Assembly: GCF_039555755.1 (NCBI RefSeq)
Contig: NZ_CP154631.1
Location: 1,488,001-1,552,000, forward strand
Source: Pseudomonas sediminis
GTDB lineage: Bacteria > Pseudomonadota > Gammaproteobacteria > Pseudomonadales > Pseudomonadaceae
DNA: 64,000 nt
Reading direction: 5' to 3'
This document shows positions 9,443 to 18,115 of the stretch, piece by piece. Position numbers and translations under genes: made by a program. Position 1 is the stretch's first letter. The number at the start of each line of letters is the position of its first letter. The notes below the pieces were generated by a model. The model was not told the DNA's origin. It was given only the letters and a program-made list of their open reading frames with translations, and made no database searches.

Positions 9443-10278
9443 CGACCTTGCCGTTGCCAAGCGAACAGACGCCCCTGCACGACCTGCAGGAGGAAAAGAA
9501 GAGCCAGCGACGCGAGCAGGATCACCGAAGCGATGGCCGCCGCCGCCGGATAATTGAATTCCTGCAGACGGACGAAAATCATCAGCGAGCTGACCTCCGT
9601 CTGATAGGGAATGTTGCCGGCGATCATGATCACCGCGCCGAACTCACCGAGGCTACGAATGAATGCCTGCGAACCACCGGTGACCAGTGCCGGCGCCAGG
9701 GTCGGCAGGATCACCTTGCGGAAGGTCTGCACGCGGCTGGCGCCGAGGGTGCGCGCGGCCTCTTCGTATTCCGAGCCTAGGTCCTGCAGCACCGGCTGCA
9801 CCGTGCGCACCACGAAGGGAATGCTGGTGAACACCATCGCCACCACGATACCGGCGTAAGCATAGGCCACCTTGAAGCCCAGCCACTGGCCGATCCAGCC
9901 GTTGGGCACCAGCAGCGCGGCGAGGGTCAGGCCGGCCACCGAAGTCGGCAGGGCGAACGGCAAATCGATCAACGCATCGACGATACGCCGGCCGGGGAAG
10001 TCGTAGCGGGCGATGATCCAGGCCAGCAGCAGGCCGATCACCAGCACCGCCAGGGTCGAGTAGAACGCCGCCGAGATGGTCACCTTGTAGGTCTGCACCA
10101 CACGCGGGTCGCTGATCGCGAACCAGTACTGAGCCCAGGTCATGTCGCTGACGTACAGCAGCAGCGCAGACAGCGGCAGCAGGATCACCAGCGAGAGGTA
10201 CAACACGCTGACGCCGAAGCTCAGGCCGAAGCCTGGCAGCAGCGGAGTCTGCAGGAAGAACAGCGTTGGTTTACTCAC
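9439..10278 (-). CDS. sulfate-type ABC transporter permease (CysT-like), second copy
   Basis: A permease of about 279 residues from the CysT/CysU family. Multiple membrane helices, the family motif DLPFALPTSVAGLTL and the EAA loop (EEAARTLGASRVQTFRKV) are visible. An earlier ATG exists at 10368, but homology begins at SKPTLFFLQTPLLPGFG, so the GTG at 10278 is taken as start. It lies between the binding-protein gene and the CysW-like gene and overlaps the latter by 4 bases. It differs clearly from the cysT at 46852, so this is an older paralog, not a recent duplication. Confidence 0.83.
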   Translation of the reverse strand: MSKPTLFFLQTPLLPGFGLSFGVSVLYLSLVILLPLSALLLYVSDMTWAQYWFAISDPRVVQTYKVTISAAFYSTLAVLVIGLLLAWIIARYDFPGRRIVDALIDLPFALPTSVAGLTLAALLVPNGWIGQWLGFKVAYAYAGIVVAMVFTSIPFVVRTVQPVLQDLGSEYEEAARTLGASRVQTFRKVILPTLAPALVTGGSQAFIRSLGEFGAVIMIAGNIPYQTEVSSLMIFVRLQEFNYPAAAAIASVILLASLALLFLLQVVQGRLFAWQRQGR

Positions 10279-10356
10279 GAAAAGCTCGGCTCTACAAATG
10301 CAGTTGGCCGCCAATAAGGCGGCCAATTGACCATTACGATGCTCGCATTCATGGCT

Positions 10357-10373
10357 GGCGGGTTGCACCCGCC
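10357..10373. repeat. short perfect hairpin between binding protein and permease genes
   Basis: GGCGGGT-TGC-ACCCGCC, a 7-bp perfect inverted repeat downstream of the binding-protein gene and upstream of the CysT-like gene. Hairpins in this position commonly protect the binding-protein mRNA so that it is made in excess over the permeases. No T-run follows it, so it is not an obvious terminator. Confidence 0.6.
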
Positions 10374-10392
10374 CTACGCCAGACCGCCGCTA

Positions 10393-11409
10393 TCAGCGAC
10401 CCTCTGCGAGAAGCTGGTCAAGAATACCACCGTTGTCGAAGTGCTTGGCGGTGATGTCATCCCAGCTACCGAGGATCTCGTTCGGGTTGATCAGACGCAC
10501 CGGCGCGAACTGAGCCTTGGTCGCCTCGACCACTTCCGGGTTGTGCACACGGTAGTTGTAGCGGGTCAGCAGTTGTTGAATGTCCTTGCTGTACTGGAAG
10601 TCGAGGAAGGCCTTGGCCTGCTCGCGGGTACCGCGCTCGTCGGCAACCTTGTCGACGATGGCGACCGGGAACTCGGCCAGCACGCTGACTTCCGGCACCA
10701 CGATTTCCAGGTTGGCGGATTTGAACTCGTCGCCCTTGGCGATGTTGATCACTTCCGATTCGAAGGTCAGCAGCACGTCGCCCTGGCCGTTCTGGGCGAA
10801 GGCCACAGTGGCGCCACGACCGCCGGTGGGGAAGTTCTCGACGTTCTTCAGCAGCTTGCCGACGAAGGCTTTGACCTTCTCCTCGTCACCGTTGAATTTC
10901 TCGTTGGCGAACAGCCAGGCGCCCAGGTAGCTGTAGCGGGCATTGCCGGAGGTTTTCGGGTTGGGGAACACCAGTTTCACGTCATCGCGAATCAGATCGT
11001 CCCAGCTCTTGATGTTCTTCGGGTTGCCTTCGCGCACCAGGAAGGCGGTGGTGCTGTAGTACGGCGAGGCGTTGTTGGGGAACTGCTTGGCCCAGTCTTC
11101 GCGCAGCAGGCCGCGCTTGGCCAGGATGTCCACGTCGGAAACCTGGTTGAAGGTCACCACGTCGACCTTCTTGCCCTGGATGATGTCCTGCGCCTGGCGC
11201 GAGGTGCCGGCGAAGGACTGGATGATCTTCACTTCCTTGCCGCTCTGCTGCTTCCAGTGCTCGACGAACAGCGGGTTGATCTCGCCGAACAGTTCGCGGG
11301 CGATGTCGTAGGAAGCGTTGTGGAACGGGGTGTCGGCAGCAGCATGGCTCAGCGAGCCGGTAAGCAGGGTGGCGCTGGCCACGGTGGCCAGAACGATCTT
11401 CTTCAGCAT
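10393..11409 (-). CDS. periplasmic sulfate-type binding protein, divergent paralog
   Basis: A 338-residue exported solute-binding protein of the Sbp/CysP family, with a signal peptide of about 25 residues (cleavage probably after SHAA). Family hallmarks include SYDIARELF, FPNPKTSGNARY and GRGATVAFAQ. However, the anion-binding loop reads QSFAGTSRQA where the Sbp encoded at 45689 has [10 protein letters not shown], and the following strand reads TFNQVSDVD instead of TLALSGDID. The ligand may therefore be sulfate bound differently or another sulfur oxyanion. It heads a binding protein / CysT-like / CysW-like transcription unit. An A+T-rich upstream region (11460-11540) is its likely promoter. 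Confidence 0.83.
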   Translation of the reverse strand: MLKKIVLATVASATLLTGSLSHAAADTPFHNASYDIARELFGEINPLFVEHWKQQSGKEVKIIQSFAGTSRQAQDIIQGKKVDVVTFNQVSDVDILAKRGLLREDWAKQFPNNASPYYSTTAFLVREGNPKNIKSWDDLIRDDVKLVFPNPKTSGNARYSYLGAWLFANEKFNGDEEKVKAFVGKLLKNVENFPTGGRGATVAFAQNGQGDVLLTFESEVINIAKGDEFKSANLEIVVPEVSVLAEFPVAIVDKVADERGTREQAKAFLDFQYSKDIQQLLTRYNYRVHNPEVVEATKAQFAPVRLINPNEILGSWDDITAKHFDNGGILDQLLAEGR

Positions 11410-11791
11410 CTATGGCGTCCTTCTTATCGCGAGAGGAACCTGCAGGCAGGCTATTTGATGGCGCGATTCTGCAGAAAAATCATATAGCTGAAAAATATCT
11501 TTTTATTCGCCTCTTATAACCAGTATCTCTTTGCCTGCGAAAACACCCTGCAGCTCTCGTATCCGAAGGCTACTTAGGCAACCACTCTTAGAACCTGTTC
11601 ACGATCTTTATGTGCCTGAAAACTACAAGGCAAAAGCGTCCGGTGAATATGTAGGAGGGGCTTCAGCCCCGAGCTTTATTGGGGCGCAAAGAGCTCGCGG
11701 CTAAAGCCGCTCCTACAAGATCGCAAGTGCCTTATTTCGCCAGTTGGCTGCCAAAATCGACGAAAATTGGCTGAAAAATATGAAAAGGTTC
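11410..11791. other. intergenic region with promoter-like A+T stretch and REP pair
   Basis: This region lies upstream of the sulfate-type binding-protein gene and downstream of ssuF. An A+T-rich part (about 11460-11540) should hold the promoter of the binding-protein gene. A REP pair occupies 11651-11716 and may end ssu transcripts. No coding sequence was seen. Confidence 0.6.
11651..11716. repeat. REP pair
   Basis: Imperfect inverted repeat with outer arms GTAGGAGGGGCTTCAGCC and GGCTAAAGCCGCTCCTAC and an inner AGCTC/GAGCT match. It is the same family as the element at 8531-8589. It lies between ssuF and the second sulfate-type transporter and may insulate the two. Confidence 0.85.
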
Positions 11792-12007
11792 TTATAGCTT
11801 GGCGATGGACACTTCGGTGGATTTCACGAAGGCGATCACTTCGCTACCCACCTGCAGTTCCAGCTCACGCACGGAGCGGGTGGTGATCACCGAGGTGACG
11901 ATGCCGGCAGCGGTCTGCACGTCGATTTCCGACAGTACGTCGCCGATGACGATTTCCTTGATGTTGCCCTTGAACTGGTTACGCACGTTGATGGCTTTGA
12001 TGGTCAT
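11792..12007 (-). CDS. ssuF: molybdopterin-binding-type (Mop/TOBE) protein SsuF
   Basis: A 71-residue single Mop/TOBE domain protein (start MTIKAINVRNQFKGNI, then GDVLSEIDVQTAAGIVTSVITT). Such domains bind molybdate or other oxyanions. It is the last gene after ssuB on the minus strand, the position of ssuF in the Pseudomonas putida ssuEADCBF operon, where it is needed for growth on some sulfonates and sulfate esters. The precise role is unsettled. The 88-base gap to ssuB holds an inverted repeat. Confidence 0.85.
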   Translation of the reverse strand: MTIKAINVRNQFKGNIKEIVIGDVLSEIDVQTAAGIVTSVITTRSVRELELQVGSEVIAFVKSTEVSIAKL

Positions 12008-12034
12008 GGTGTTTCTCCTCAGGTCGTTTTACAG

Positions 12035-12091
12035 GTAGCCCGGTGCAATCCGGGAAATTCTCGAGCCGCTCCCGGGTTGCCTCCGGGCTAC
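12035..12091. repeat. inverted repeat between ssuB and ssuF
   Basis: Outer arms GTAGCCCGG and CCGGGCTAC enclose further GC-rich complementary blocks (GCAATCCGGGA and CCCGGGTTGC). A related repeat (CCGGATTGCATCCGGGCTAC) occurs at about 13736 and another at 41557. Probably a mobile REP-like unit; inside an operon it may tune mRNA decay. Confidence 0.7.
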
Positions 12092-12095
12092 GGCG

Positions 12096-12911
12096 TCAAA
12101 GCGCCCAACGCAATTGCGTGGGCAGGGGTGATACGGGTTCGGGCGGTGTCGGTAATTCCGGCTGCGCCAGCACGCGGTCGAGCACGCGCGCCTCCAGTGC
12201 CGCCAGTAGCGGCGAGCCATGTGGACGCGGGCGTACCAGTTGCACATCGAGGTCAAGGCCGATCTGACCGTCCTCGATCAGGATCACCCGATCCGCCACG
12301 GCCACGGCTTCGGCCACGTCGTGGGTGACCAGCAGTACGGTGAAGCCATGCTGCTGCCACAGGCGTTCGATCAGTTGCTGCATCTCGATGCGGGTCAAGG
12401 CATCCAGTGCTCCCAGCGGCTCGTCGAGCAGCAGCAGGCGCGGCCGATGGATCAATGCACGGGCCAGGGCCACGCGCTGCTTCTGTCCACCGGACAGTGC
12501 TGCCGGCCATTCATTGGCGCGATCCGCCAGGCCGACCGCCGCCAGCGCTTCCTCGGCCTGCTGGCGCCAGTTGCCGGAAAGACCAAGGCCGACGTTATCG
12601 ATCACCCGTTTCCAGGGCAGCAGACGCGAGTCCTGGAACATCAGGCGAATGTCTTCACGCACCGCGTTGAGCGAGCCATTGCCGGCCAGCAACTGACCGC
12701 CGCTGGGTTGATCCAGCCCGGCCAGCAGACGCAGCAAGGTGCTCTTGCCACAGCCGCTACGGCCAACCACGGCGACGAACTGACCAGCCGGGATATGCAG
12801 GTCGATGCCCTTGAGCACCTGGCGCTCGCCGAAGGACTTCTCGATGTTCTCAATCGCCAGCGGAACGCCGCCCGGCGGAATGCCCTGACGAATGTTATGC
12901 AGCGCTGTCAT
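12096..12911 (-). CDS. ssuB: aliphatic sulfonate ABC transporter ATPase SsuB
   Basis: A 271-residue ATPase that energises alkanesulfonate import. Walker A GRSGCGKS is at 50-57, the signature LSGGQ at 139-143 and Walker B LLLLDEP at 159-165. Its ATG overlaps the ssuC stop by 4 bases, so the pair is translationally coupled. The order ssuE-A-D-C-B-F matches the Pseudomonas operon. The tauB-like alternative is less likely because ssuD and ssuE are present and no tauD is seen. Confidence 0.93.
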   Translation of the reverse strand: MTALHNIRQGIPPGGVPLAIENIEKSFGERQVLKGIDLHIPAGQFVAVVGRSGCGKSTLLRLLAGLDQPSGGQLLAGNGSLNAVREDIRLMFQDSRLLPWKRVIDNVGLGLSGNWRQQAEEALAAVGLADRANEWPAALSGGQKQRVALARALIHRPRLLLLDEPLGALDALTRIEMQQLIERLWQQHGFTVLLVTHDVAEAVAVADRVILIEDGQIGLDLDVQLVRPRPHGSPLLAALEARVLDRVLAQPELPTPPEPVSPLPTQLRWAL

Positions 12912-13702
12912 TGGCCACCTGCCTTGGCCTGATAGGCCGGGTGCCAGCGCAGCCAGACGCGCTCAAGACCTCGGGCGGCGACGTCGGCCAGCTTGCCGAG
13001 CACCGCGTAGAGCAGGATCGCCAGCACCACCACGTTGGTCTGCAGGAATTCACGGGCGTTCATCGCCAGGTAGCCGATGCCGCTGCTGGCGGAAATGGTC
13101 TCCGCGACGATCAACGTCAGCCACATGAAGCCGAGGGCGAAACGCACGCCAACCAGGATCGACGGCAACGCACCGGGCAGGATCACCTGACGGAACAGCG
13201 AGAAGCCGGACAAGCCATAGCTGCGCGCCATTTCCACCAGCGCCGGGTCGACGTTGCGGATGCCGTGGTAGGTGTTGAGGTAGATCGGGAACAGGGTGCC
13301 GAGCGCGACCAGGAACACCTTGGCCGCCTCATCGATGCCGAACCAGAGGATTACCAGCGGGATCAGCGCCAGGTGCGGCACGTTGCGGATCATCTGCACC
13401 GAGCTGTCGAGAAAGCGCTCGCCCCATTTGGACAGGCCGGTGATAAAGCCCAGCAGCAGGCCGATGCCACCACCGATGGCGAAGCCGATCCCGGCGCGTT
13501 GGCCACTGATCGCCAGGTGCTGCCAGATTTCGCCGGAGGCCAGCAACTGCCAGCCGGCGGCGAGCACGGCACTGGGCGCCGGCAGGATGCGGCTGGACAG
13601 CCAGCCACTGGCCACAGCCAGTTGCCAGGCGGCCAACAGCCCCAGCGGCAAGGCCCAGGGCGCAGCGCGCAGCGCCAGTTTGTGAAGAGTCGTGTCGCTC
13701 AT
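12908..13702 (-). CDS. ssuC: aliphatic sulfonate ABC transporter permease SsuC
   Basis: A 264-residue inner-membrane permease with about six membrane segments and the docking loop ([20 protein letters not shown]), belonging to the nitrate/sulfonate/taurine permease family. It works with SsuA and SsuB to import alkanesulfonates. It overlaps ssuB by 4 bases but is separated from ssuD by 230 bases of repeat sequence. Confidence 0.93.
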   Translation of the reverse strand: MSDTTLHKLALRAAPWALPLGLLAAWQLAVASGWLSSRILPAPSAVLAAGWQLLASGEIWQHLAISGQRAGIGFAIGGGIGLLLGFITGLSKWGERFLDSSVQMIRNVPHLALIPLVILWFGIDEAAKVFLVALGTLFPIYLNTYHGIRNVDPALVEMARSYGLSGFSLFRQVILPGALPSILVGVRFALGFMWLTLIVAETISASSGIGYLAMNAREFLQTNVVVLAILLYAVLGKLADVAARGLERVWLRWHPAYQAKAGGQ

Positions 13703-13730
13703 GGTTGCCTCGAAAAATTCTGTGTGTCTG

Positions 13731-13912
13731 TTCCCCGGATTGCATCCGGGCTACATCTGCCCTCTCCCCCAGCCCCTCTCCCGCAAGCGGGAGAGGGGAG
13801 CCGAGCCGTACCACAGGGCAACCCAGCGGCGCCGATCAGCCCCCTCTCCCATTCATGGGAGAGGGCTGGGGAGAGGGCGCTTTTCAGTACGTAGCCTGGA
13901 TGCAAGCCGGGA
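13731..13912. repeat. nested inverted repeats inside the ssu operon
   Basis: The gap between ssuD and ssuC is filled with complementary blocks. An outer pair relates CCCGGATTGCATCCGGGCTA to GTAGCCTGGATGCAAGCCGG. Inside are two CCCTCTCCC/GGGAGAGGG hairpins (about 13761-13800 and 13842-13878). All are intergenic repeat units of the kind scattered through Pseudomonas genomes. No coding sequence was seen. The structure could reduce ssuCBF expression relative to ssuEAD. Confidence 0.75.
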
Positions 13913-13932
13913 AACCTATGCCTGCGCCACCC

Positions 13933-15081
13933 TCAACTCGCCGAAGCCGCCTTAGGCAGGATGTCGCTGGAGATCATTTCGCCGAACGGGCTGACATAAC
14001 CGCGACTTTCCGGACGCTGCGGCTGGGCCACATCCAGATGCGGGAACAGCAGTTCGGCGACCCGGTACGACTCCTCCAGATGCGGGTAACCGGAGAAGAT
14101 GAAGGTATCAATGCCGAGGTCGGCGTATTCCTTGACCCGCGCCGCCACAGTCGGGCCATCGCCGACCAGCGCAGTGCCGGCGCCGCCGCGCACCAGACCG
14201 ACACCGGCCCAGAGGTTCGGCGACACTTCCAGGTTGTCGGTCTTGCCGCCGTGCAGGGCGGCCATGCGCTGTTGGCCGACCGAGTCGAAGCGCGCCAGCG
14301 ACGCCTGGGCGCGGTCGATGGTGTCCTGATCCAGATGGCTGATCAGACGATCCGCCGCGGCCCAGGCTTCCTCATTGGTCTCGCGCACGATCACGTGCAG
14401 ACGAATGCCAAAGCGCACTTCGCGGCCCTGCGCAGCAGCCTTCTCGCGCACCTGAGCGATTTTCTCGGCCACGGCGGCCGGCGGCTCGCCCCAGGTCAGG
14501 TACAGCTCGACCTGCTCGGCGGCCAAGTCTTGCGCGGCGTCGGAGGAACCACCGAAATACAGCGGCGGACGCGGCTGCTGGATCGGCGGGTAGAGCAGCT
14601 TGGCGCCCTTCACCTGGATGTGCTTGCCGTCGTAGTCGACGGTTTCGCCTTCCAGCACACGGCGCCAGATGCGGGTGAATTCGACAGATGCCTCATAGCG
14701 CTCGGCATGCGACAGGTGCAGGCCATCGCCGGCCAGCTCGTCCGGGTCGCCACCGGTCACCAGGTTGAACAGCGCACGACCGTTCGACAGCCGATCCAGA
14801 GTCGCTGCCTGGCGCGCAGCCACGGTCGGCGAAATGATCCCTGGACGCAGGGCGACGAGGAACTTCAGGTTCTGCGTGAGCGGGATCAGCGAGGCTGCCA
14901 CCAGCCAGGAGTCCTCGCAGGAACGCCCGGTGGGAATCAGCACGCCACCGTAACCGAGGCGGTCAGCCGCCTGGGCGACCTGCGCCAGGTAGCCGTGGTC
15001 GACTGCGCGCGCGCCCTCGGAGGTGCCCAGGTACTTGCCATCACCATGGGTAGGCAGGAACCAGAAGATGTTGAGGCTCAT
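13933..15081 (-). CDS. ssuD: FMNH2-dependent alkanesulfonate monooxygenase SsuD
   Basis: A 382-residue luciferase-fold enzyme that splits alkanesulfonates with FMNH2 and O2 into sulfite and an aldehyde. It begins [19 protein letters not shown] and is of the usual length for SsuD. FMNH2 would come from SsuE, encoded upstream. The gene lies between ssuA and ssuC, separated from ssuA by a short hairpin. It is cytoplasmic, and its product sulfite feeds cysteine synthesis. Confidence 0.95.
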   Translation of the reverse strand: MSLNIFWFLPTHGDGKYLGTSEGARAVDHGYLAQVAQAADRLGYGGVLIPTGRSCEDSWLVAASLIPLTQNLKFLVALRPGIISPTVAARQAATLDRLSNGRALFNLVTGGDPDELAGDGLHLSHAERYEASVEFTRIWRRVLEGETVDYDGKHIQVKGAKLLYPPIQQPRPPLYFGGSSDAAQDLAAEQVELYLTWGEPPAAVAEKIAQVREKAAAQGREVRFGIRLHVIVRETNEEAWAAADRLISHLDQDTIDRAQASLARFDSVGQQRMAALHGGKTDNLEVSPNLWAGVGLVRGGAGTALVGDGPTVAARVKEYADLGIDTFIFSGYPHLEESYRVAELLFPHLDVAQPQRPESRGYVSPFGEMISSDILPKAASAS

Positions 15082-15104
15082 GGAGTTGTCTCCTTGGATT
15101 CGCT

Positions 15105-15127
15105 CCCCTCTCCCACCGGGAGAGGGG
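15105..15127. repeat. hairpin between ssuA and ssuD
   Basis: CCCCTCTCCC-ACC-GGGAGAGGGG, a perfect 10-bp stem with a 3-base loop, the same unit as in the 13.7-13.9 kb repeat. It lies after ssuA, so it could stabilise the binding-protein transcript. No T-run follows on either strand. Confidence 0.75.
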
Positions 15128-15139
15128 CTGGGCTAGGGT

Positions 15140-16105
15140 TTACTGGGCCTGCGCGACCTTGGCCGGCGGATTCCAGATCACATCCCTGATGGTCAGTTTC
15201 TTGGGGATCAGCTTCAGCTCGGTGAAGGTGTCGGCGATCTTCTGCTGCGCCTCGACCACCTCCGGGGTGATGAACTGCGCGCCGTAACCCTGGCGCTCAA
15301 CGGCCTGACGGGTGATCTCCGGGGACAGGCCGATCAGCGGCGCGACCTGGTCGGTGGCCTCGTCGAGGTTGCCCTTGACCCACTCGCCAACGCCGCGGAT
15401 TTCCTCGACCAGCGTGCCGATCACCTGTGGGTGCTGCTCGGCATAGGTGCGGGTCGCCAGGTAGAACTGGTGGTTGTCCACCAGGCCAGTGCCATCACGC
15501 AGGCTGCGGGCCTGCAGTTGCTTCTCGGCGGCGGACTGGAACGGGTCCCAGATCACCCAGGCATCGACGCTGCCACGCTCGAAGGCAGCGCGGGCATCGG
15601 CCGGCGGTAGGTAGACCGGGGTGATGTCGCCGTATTTGAGGCCGGCGTCTTCCAGTGCACGCACCAGCAGGTAATGCACGTTGGAACCCTTGTTCAGAAC
15701 GACCTTCTTGCCCTTGAGCTCGGCTACCGATTTGATCGGCGAATCTTTCGGCACGAGGATCGCCTCGCCCGTCGGAGCCGGCGGCTCATGGGCCACGTAA
15801 AGCAGGTCGGCGCCAGCCGCCTGAGCGAATACCGGCGGGGTTTCACCAGTGACGCCAAAGTCCACGGAGCCGACATTGAGGCCTTCGAGCAGTTGCGGGC
15901 CGCCCGGGAACTCCGTCCACTTGACCTCCACGCCCTGCTCGGCCAGGCGTTTTTCCAGGGTGCCCTTGGCCTTGAGCAGCACCAGGGTGCCGTATTTCTG
16001 ATAGCCGATACGCAATGTCTCGGCTTGAGCTTGAGTGATGGCGCCGAAGGAAATGGCCGCGGCAAACAGGGCGACCAGGCTTCGACGCAAAGTAATGGTG
16101 CGCAT
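15140..16105 (-). CDS. ssuA: periplasmic aliphatic sulfonate-binding protein SsuA
   Basis: A 321-residue exported binding protein with an Arg-rich N-terminus and a signal peptide ending near AQAE (about residue 28). The mature part has the NMT1/SsuA-type fold motifs (LRIGYQKYGTLVLLKAKGTLE, VDFGVTGETPPVFAQAAGADL). It delivers alkanesulfonates to SsuBC. It lies between ssuE and ssuD as in other Pseudomonas. Confidence 0.94.
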   Translation of the reverse strand: MRTITLRRSLVALFAAAISFGAITQAQAETLRIGYQKYGTLVLLKAKGTLEKRLAEQGVEVKWTEFPGGPQLLEGLNVGSVDFGVTGETPPVFAQAAGADLLYVAHEPPAPTGEAILVPKDSPIKSVAELKGKKVVLNKGSNVHYLLVRALEDAGLKYGDITPVYLPPADARAAFERGSVDAWVIWDPFQSAAEKQLQARSLRDGTGLVDNHQFYLATRTYAEQHPQVIGTLVEEIRGVGEWVKGNLDEATDQVAPLIGLSPEITRQAVERQGYGAQFITPEVVEAQQKIADTFTELKLIPKKLTIRDVIWNPPAKVAQAQ

Positions 16106-16188
16106 GGCGCTCTCCCTTTGCGGTGATGTCTTGGTTGGCTACCTGCTTGCCTGTTGGCGGGCGAGTAAGGCGGGGTATTACAGATGGA

Positions 16189-16782
16189 TCAGATGCTCCA
16201 GCGGGCGTTCACCAGCCGGTCGTTCAATACGTTCGGATCGATCGGCCTCGGCCGTCGCGCCAGAGCTGCGCCCAGTTGTTCCAGTGCCTCGTCGAGGCGT
16301 TCGCGCAATTCGTCGTCGATCTGCGCGGGCCTGTCCCCTTCCGGGTAGGCAATCTGTTTGTCCACGGCGAACACGCCGGAGAGCATTTCCTGCGCCTTCA
16401 GCGCGGCCAGTACCGGCTTGAGCGCGTAGTCCACCGCCAGCAGGTGCGCCGGGCTGCCGCCACTGGCCAGTGGCAGAACCACCTTATGCGCCAGAGCGCG
16501 CTCGGGTAGCAGATCCAGCAGCACCTTCAAGGCACCGGTGAACGACGCCTTGTACACCGGCGTACCGACCACCAGACCATCAGCGCTGGCCACCACGGCC
16601 TGCAACTGCTGCACTGCCGGGCTGTCGAAGCGCGCATGCAGCAGATCCTCGGCGGGGAAGTCGCGCACCTTGAGCAGGCTCACTTCCACCTGCTGCGCCT
16701 CCAAGCGCTGGTGCACGTAATCCAGCAGCACCTCGGTGCGCGAACGCGCCGCAGGGCTGCCGGAAAGCAACACAACATGCAT
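16189..16782 (-). CDS. ssuE: NAD(P)H-dependent FMN reductase SsuE
   Basis: A 197-residue flavodoxin-like reductase that supplies FMNH2 to SsuD. It begins [20 protein letters not shown] (flavin phosphate-binding loop) and has [16 protein letters not shown]. It is the first gene of the ssu set, with 83 bases to ssuA. The upstream 120 bases contain a repeat and then the end of lsfA, so ssu may be read from the lsfA promoter, its own, or both. Confidence 0.94.
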   Translation of the reverse strand: MHVVLLSGSPAARSRTEVLLDYVHQRLEAQQVEVSLLKVRDFPAEDLLHARFDSPAVQQLQAVVASADGLVVGTPVYKASFTGALKVLLDLLPERALAHKVVLPLASGGSPAHLLAVDYALKPVLAALKAQEMLSGVFAVDKQIAYPEGDRPAQIDDELRERLDEALEQLGAALARRPRPIDPNVLNDRLVNARWSI

Positions 16783-16813
16783 GATCGATCCTTAGCGATG
16801 GTCTGAAGTAGTC

Positions 16814-16879
16814 GTCATTCCCGCGCAGGCGGGAAACCAGCCCCCGCAGTACATGGACTCCCGCCTGCGCGAGAGTGAC
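16814..16879. repeat. inverted repeat between lsfA and ssuE
   Basis: Arms at 16814-16834 (GTCATTCCCGCGCAGGCGGG) and 16859-16879 (CCCGCCTGCGCGAGAGTGAC) are near-perfect reverse complements. This sequence type is a widespread bacterial intergenic repeat. It may form a hairpin that partly uncouples ssu from lsfA. Confidence 0.8.
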
Positions 16880-16905
16880 GAGGTATAGCTTTTTTCAGCG
16901 TTTCA

Positions 16906-17544
16906 TTAGCGATTCGGCTGCGGGGTCAGGCGCAGATAGGGTTTCACCGCGCGATAACCTTTCGGGAAGCGTTGGGCGATCTCGGCTTCGTCCTTCAGCG
17001 ACGGCACGATCACCACCTCATCACCATCCTGCCAGTTGGCCGGGGTGGCCACCTTGTAGTTGTCGGTCAATTGCAGGGAGTCGACGACGCGCAGAATTTC
17101 GTTGAAATTGCGCCCGGTACTGGCCGGATAGGTGATGGTCAGGCGCACCTTCTTGTTCGGGTCGATGACGAACAGCGAACGCACGGTCAGGGTGTCGTTG
17201 GCATTCGGGTGGATCAGGTCGTAGAGGTCGGACACCTTGCGGTCGGCATCGGCGATGATTGGGAAGTTGACCGCCGTGTTCTGCGTCTCGTTGATGTCGT
17301 CGATCCATTTGATGTGCGAATCCACCGGGTCGACGGACAGGGCGATGGCCTTGACGCCGCGCTTGGCGAATTCATCCTTGAGCTTGGCAGTGAAGCCCAG
17401 TTCGGTGGTGCAAACCGGGGTGAAGTCAGCCGGGTGGGAAAAGAGGATGCCCCAACTGTCGCCCAGCCACTCGTGGAAACGAATGCGGCCTTCGCTGGAA
17501 TCCTGTTCAAAGTCGGGGGCGATGTCGCCCAGGCGGATGGTCAT
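16906..17544 (-). CDS. lsfA: 1-Cys peroxiredoxin LsfA
   Basis: A 212-residue peroxiredoxin of the 1-Cys (Prx6) class with the catalytic Cys in SHPADFTPVCTTELG (C45). It has the long C-terminal domain typical of the class and no second resolving Cys in the usual place. It removes hydrogen and organic peroxides. In Pseudomonas lsfA lies next to ssu and is induced by sulfate starvation, which fits this position. An A+T-rich divergent region (17580-17655) contains the likely promoter. Confidence 0.92.
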   Translation of the reverse strand: MTIRLGDIAPDFEQDSSEGRIRFHEWLGDSWGILFSHPADFTPVCTTELGFTAKLKDEFAKRGVKAIALSVDPVDSHIKWIDDINETQNTAVNFPIIADADRKVSDLYDLIHPNANDTLTVRSLFVIDPNKKVRLTITYPASTGRNFNEILRVVDSLQLTDNYKVATPANWQDGDEVVIVPSLKDEAEIAQRFPKGYRAVKPYLRLTPQPNR

Positions 17545-17594
17545 GATCGTGCTCCTTGGCAGTAGATTGCGTGGCGCTCACTATGCTCAGGAAC

Positions 17595-17655
17595 AAAGAG
17601 AAACAAAAAGAATAAATAATGATTTATTTATAACCAAAACATCTTTAAAAAAGAC
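17595..17655. promoter_or_regulatory. A+T-rich divergent promoter region, possible CysB-type site
   Basis: This is the gap between lsfA (minus) and the GNAT gene (plus). It contains ACAAAAAGAATAA at 17603-17615 and the inverted repeat AATAAAT-AATG-ATTTATT at 17611-17628. The same 13-mer occurs upstream of oscA (45198-45210), in the only other divergent region beside sulfur-starvation genes. CysB-family activators bind long A+T-rich sites, so a shared activator site is inferred. Confidence 0.45.
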
Positions 17656-17659
17656 CGTC

Positions 17660-18115
17660 ATGACCTCTCCAACCTTGCACGAGATTCCCAGCGAACAGGC
17701 GCCCATGGCGCTGCTGCTGGAAGCCGATCCCAGCACCGCCCTCATCGCCGGTTATTTACAGGACGGTCATTGTGTTGTCGCGCGCCAGAGCGACGTAACC
17801 GTTGGCGTCTACGTGATCAAGGCACTGGCGGCCAACACCTGGGAACTGATGAACATCGCCGTGGCGCCCGAGCGCCAGGGCGAGGGCATCGGCGCCCTGC
17901 TACTGCGCCACGCCATCGACCAGGCCCGGCAATTGGGGGCGAAGCGTCTGGAACTAGGCACCGGCAGCTTCGGCCATCAACTGACGTTCTACCAGCGCGC
18001 CGGCTTTCGCGTGGTGGCGGTGGAACCGGACTACTTCCTGCAGCACTACCCCGAGCCGTTGTTCGAGAATGGCCTGCAGCATCGGGATCGCTTGCGTCTG
18101 GCGTTGACGCTATAG
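17660..18115 (+). CDS. GNAT family N-acetyltransferase
   Basis: A 151-residue acetyltransferase. The acetyl-CoA-binding region is clear: LMNIAVAPERQGEGIGALLLRHAI, an R/Q-x-x-G-x-G/A loop. The start at 17660 (MTSPTLHEIPSEQAP) is chosen because upstream in-frame codons run into the lsfA promoter region. It is divergent from lsfA and its end overlaps the chromate-type transporter gene by 6 bases on the other strand. The substrate is unknown. Confidence 0.85.
   Translation: MTSPTLHEIPSEQAPMALLLEADPSTALIAGYLQDGHCVVARQSDVTVGVYVIKALAANTWELMNIAVAPERQGEGIGALLLRHAIDQARQLGAKRLELGTGSFGHQLTFYQRAGFRVVAVEPDYFLQHYPEPLFENGLQHRDRLRLALTL

Noticed and set aside
10327..11487. 386-residue plus-strand frame over the sulfate-type binding-protein gene
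   Set aside because: It is antisense to a protein with signal peptide and Sbp motifs and has no motif of its own.
12911..13894. 327-residue plus-strand frame across ssuC
   Set aside because: It is antisense to ssuC, Gln/His-rich and without a recognisable domain, and it ends in repeat DNA.
13731..13912. CRISPR-like repeats in the ssu operon
   Set aside because: The blocks are inverted, of different kinds and without regular spacers. They are REP-like intergenic repeats.
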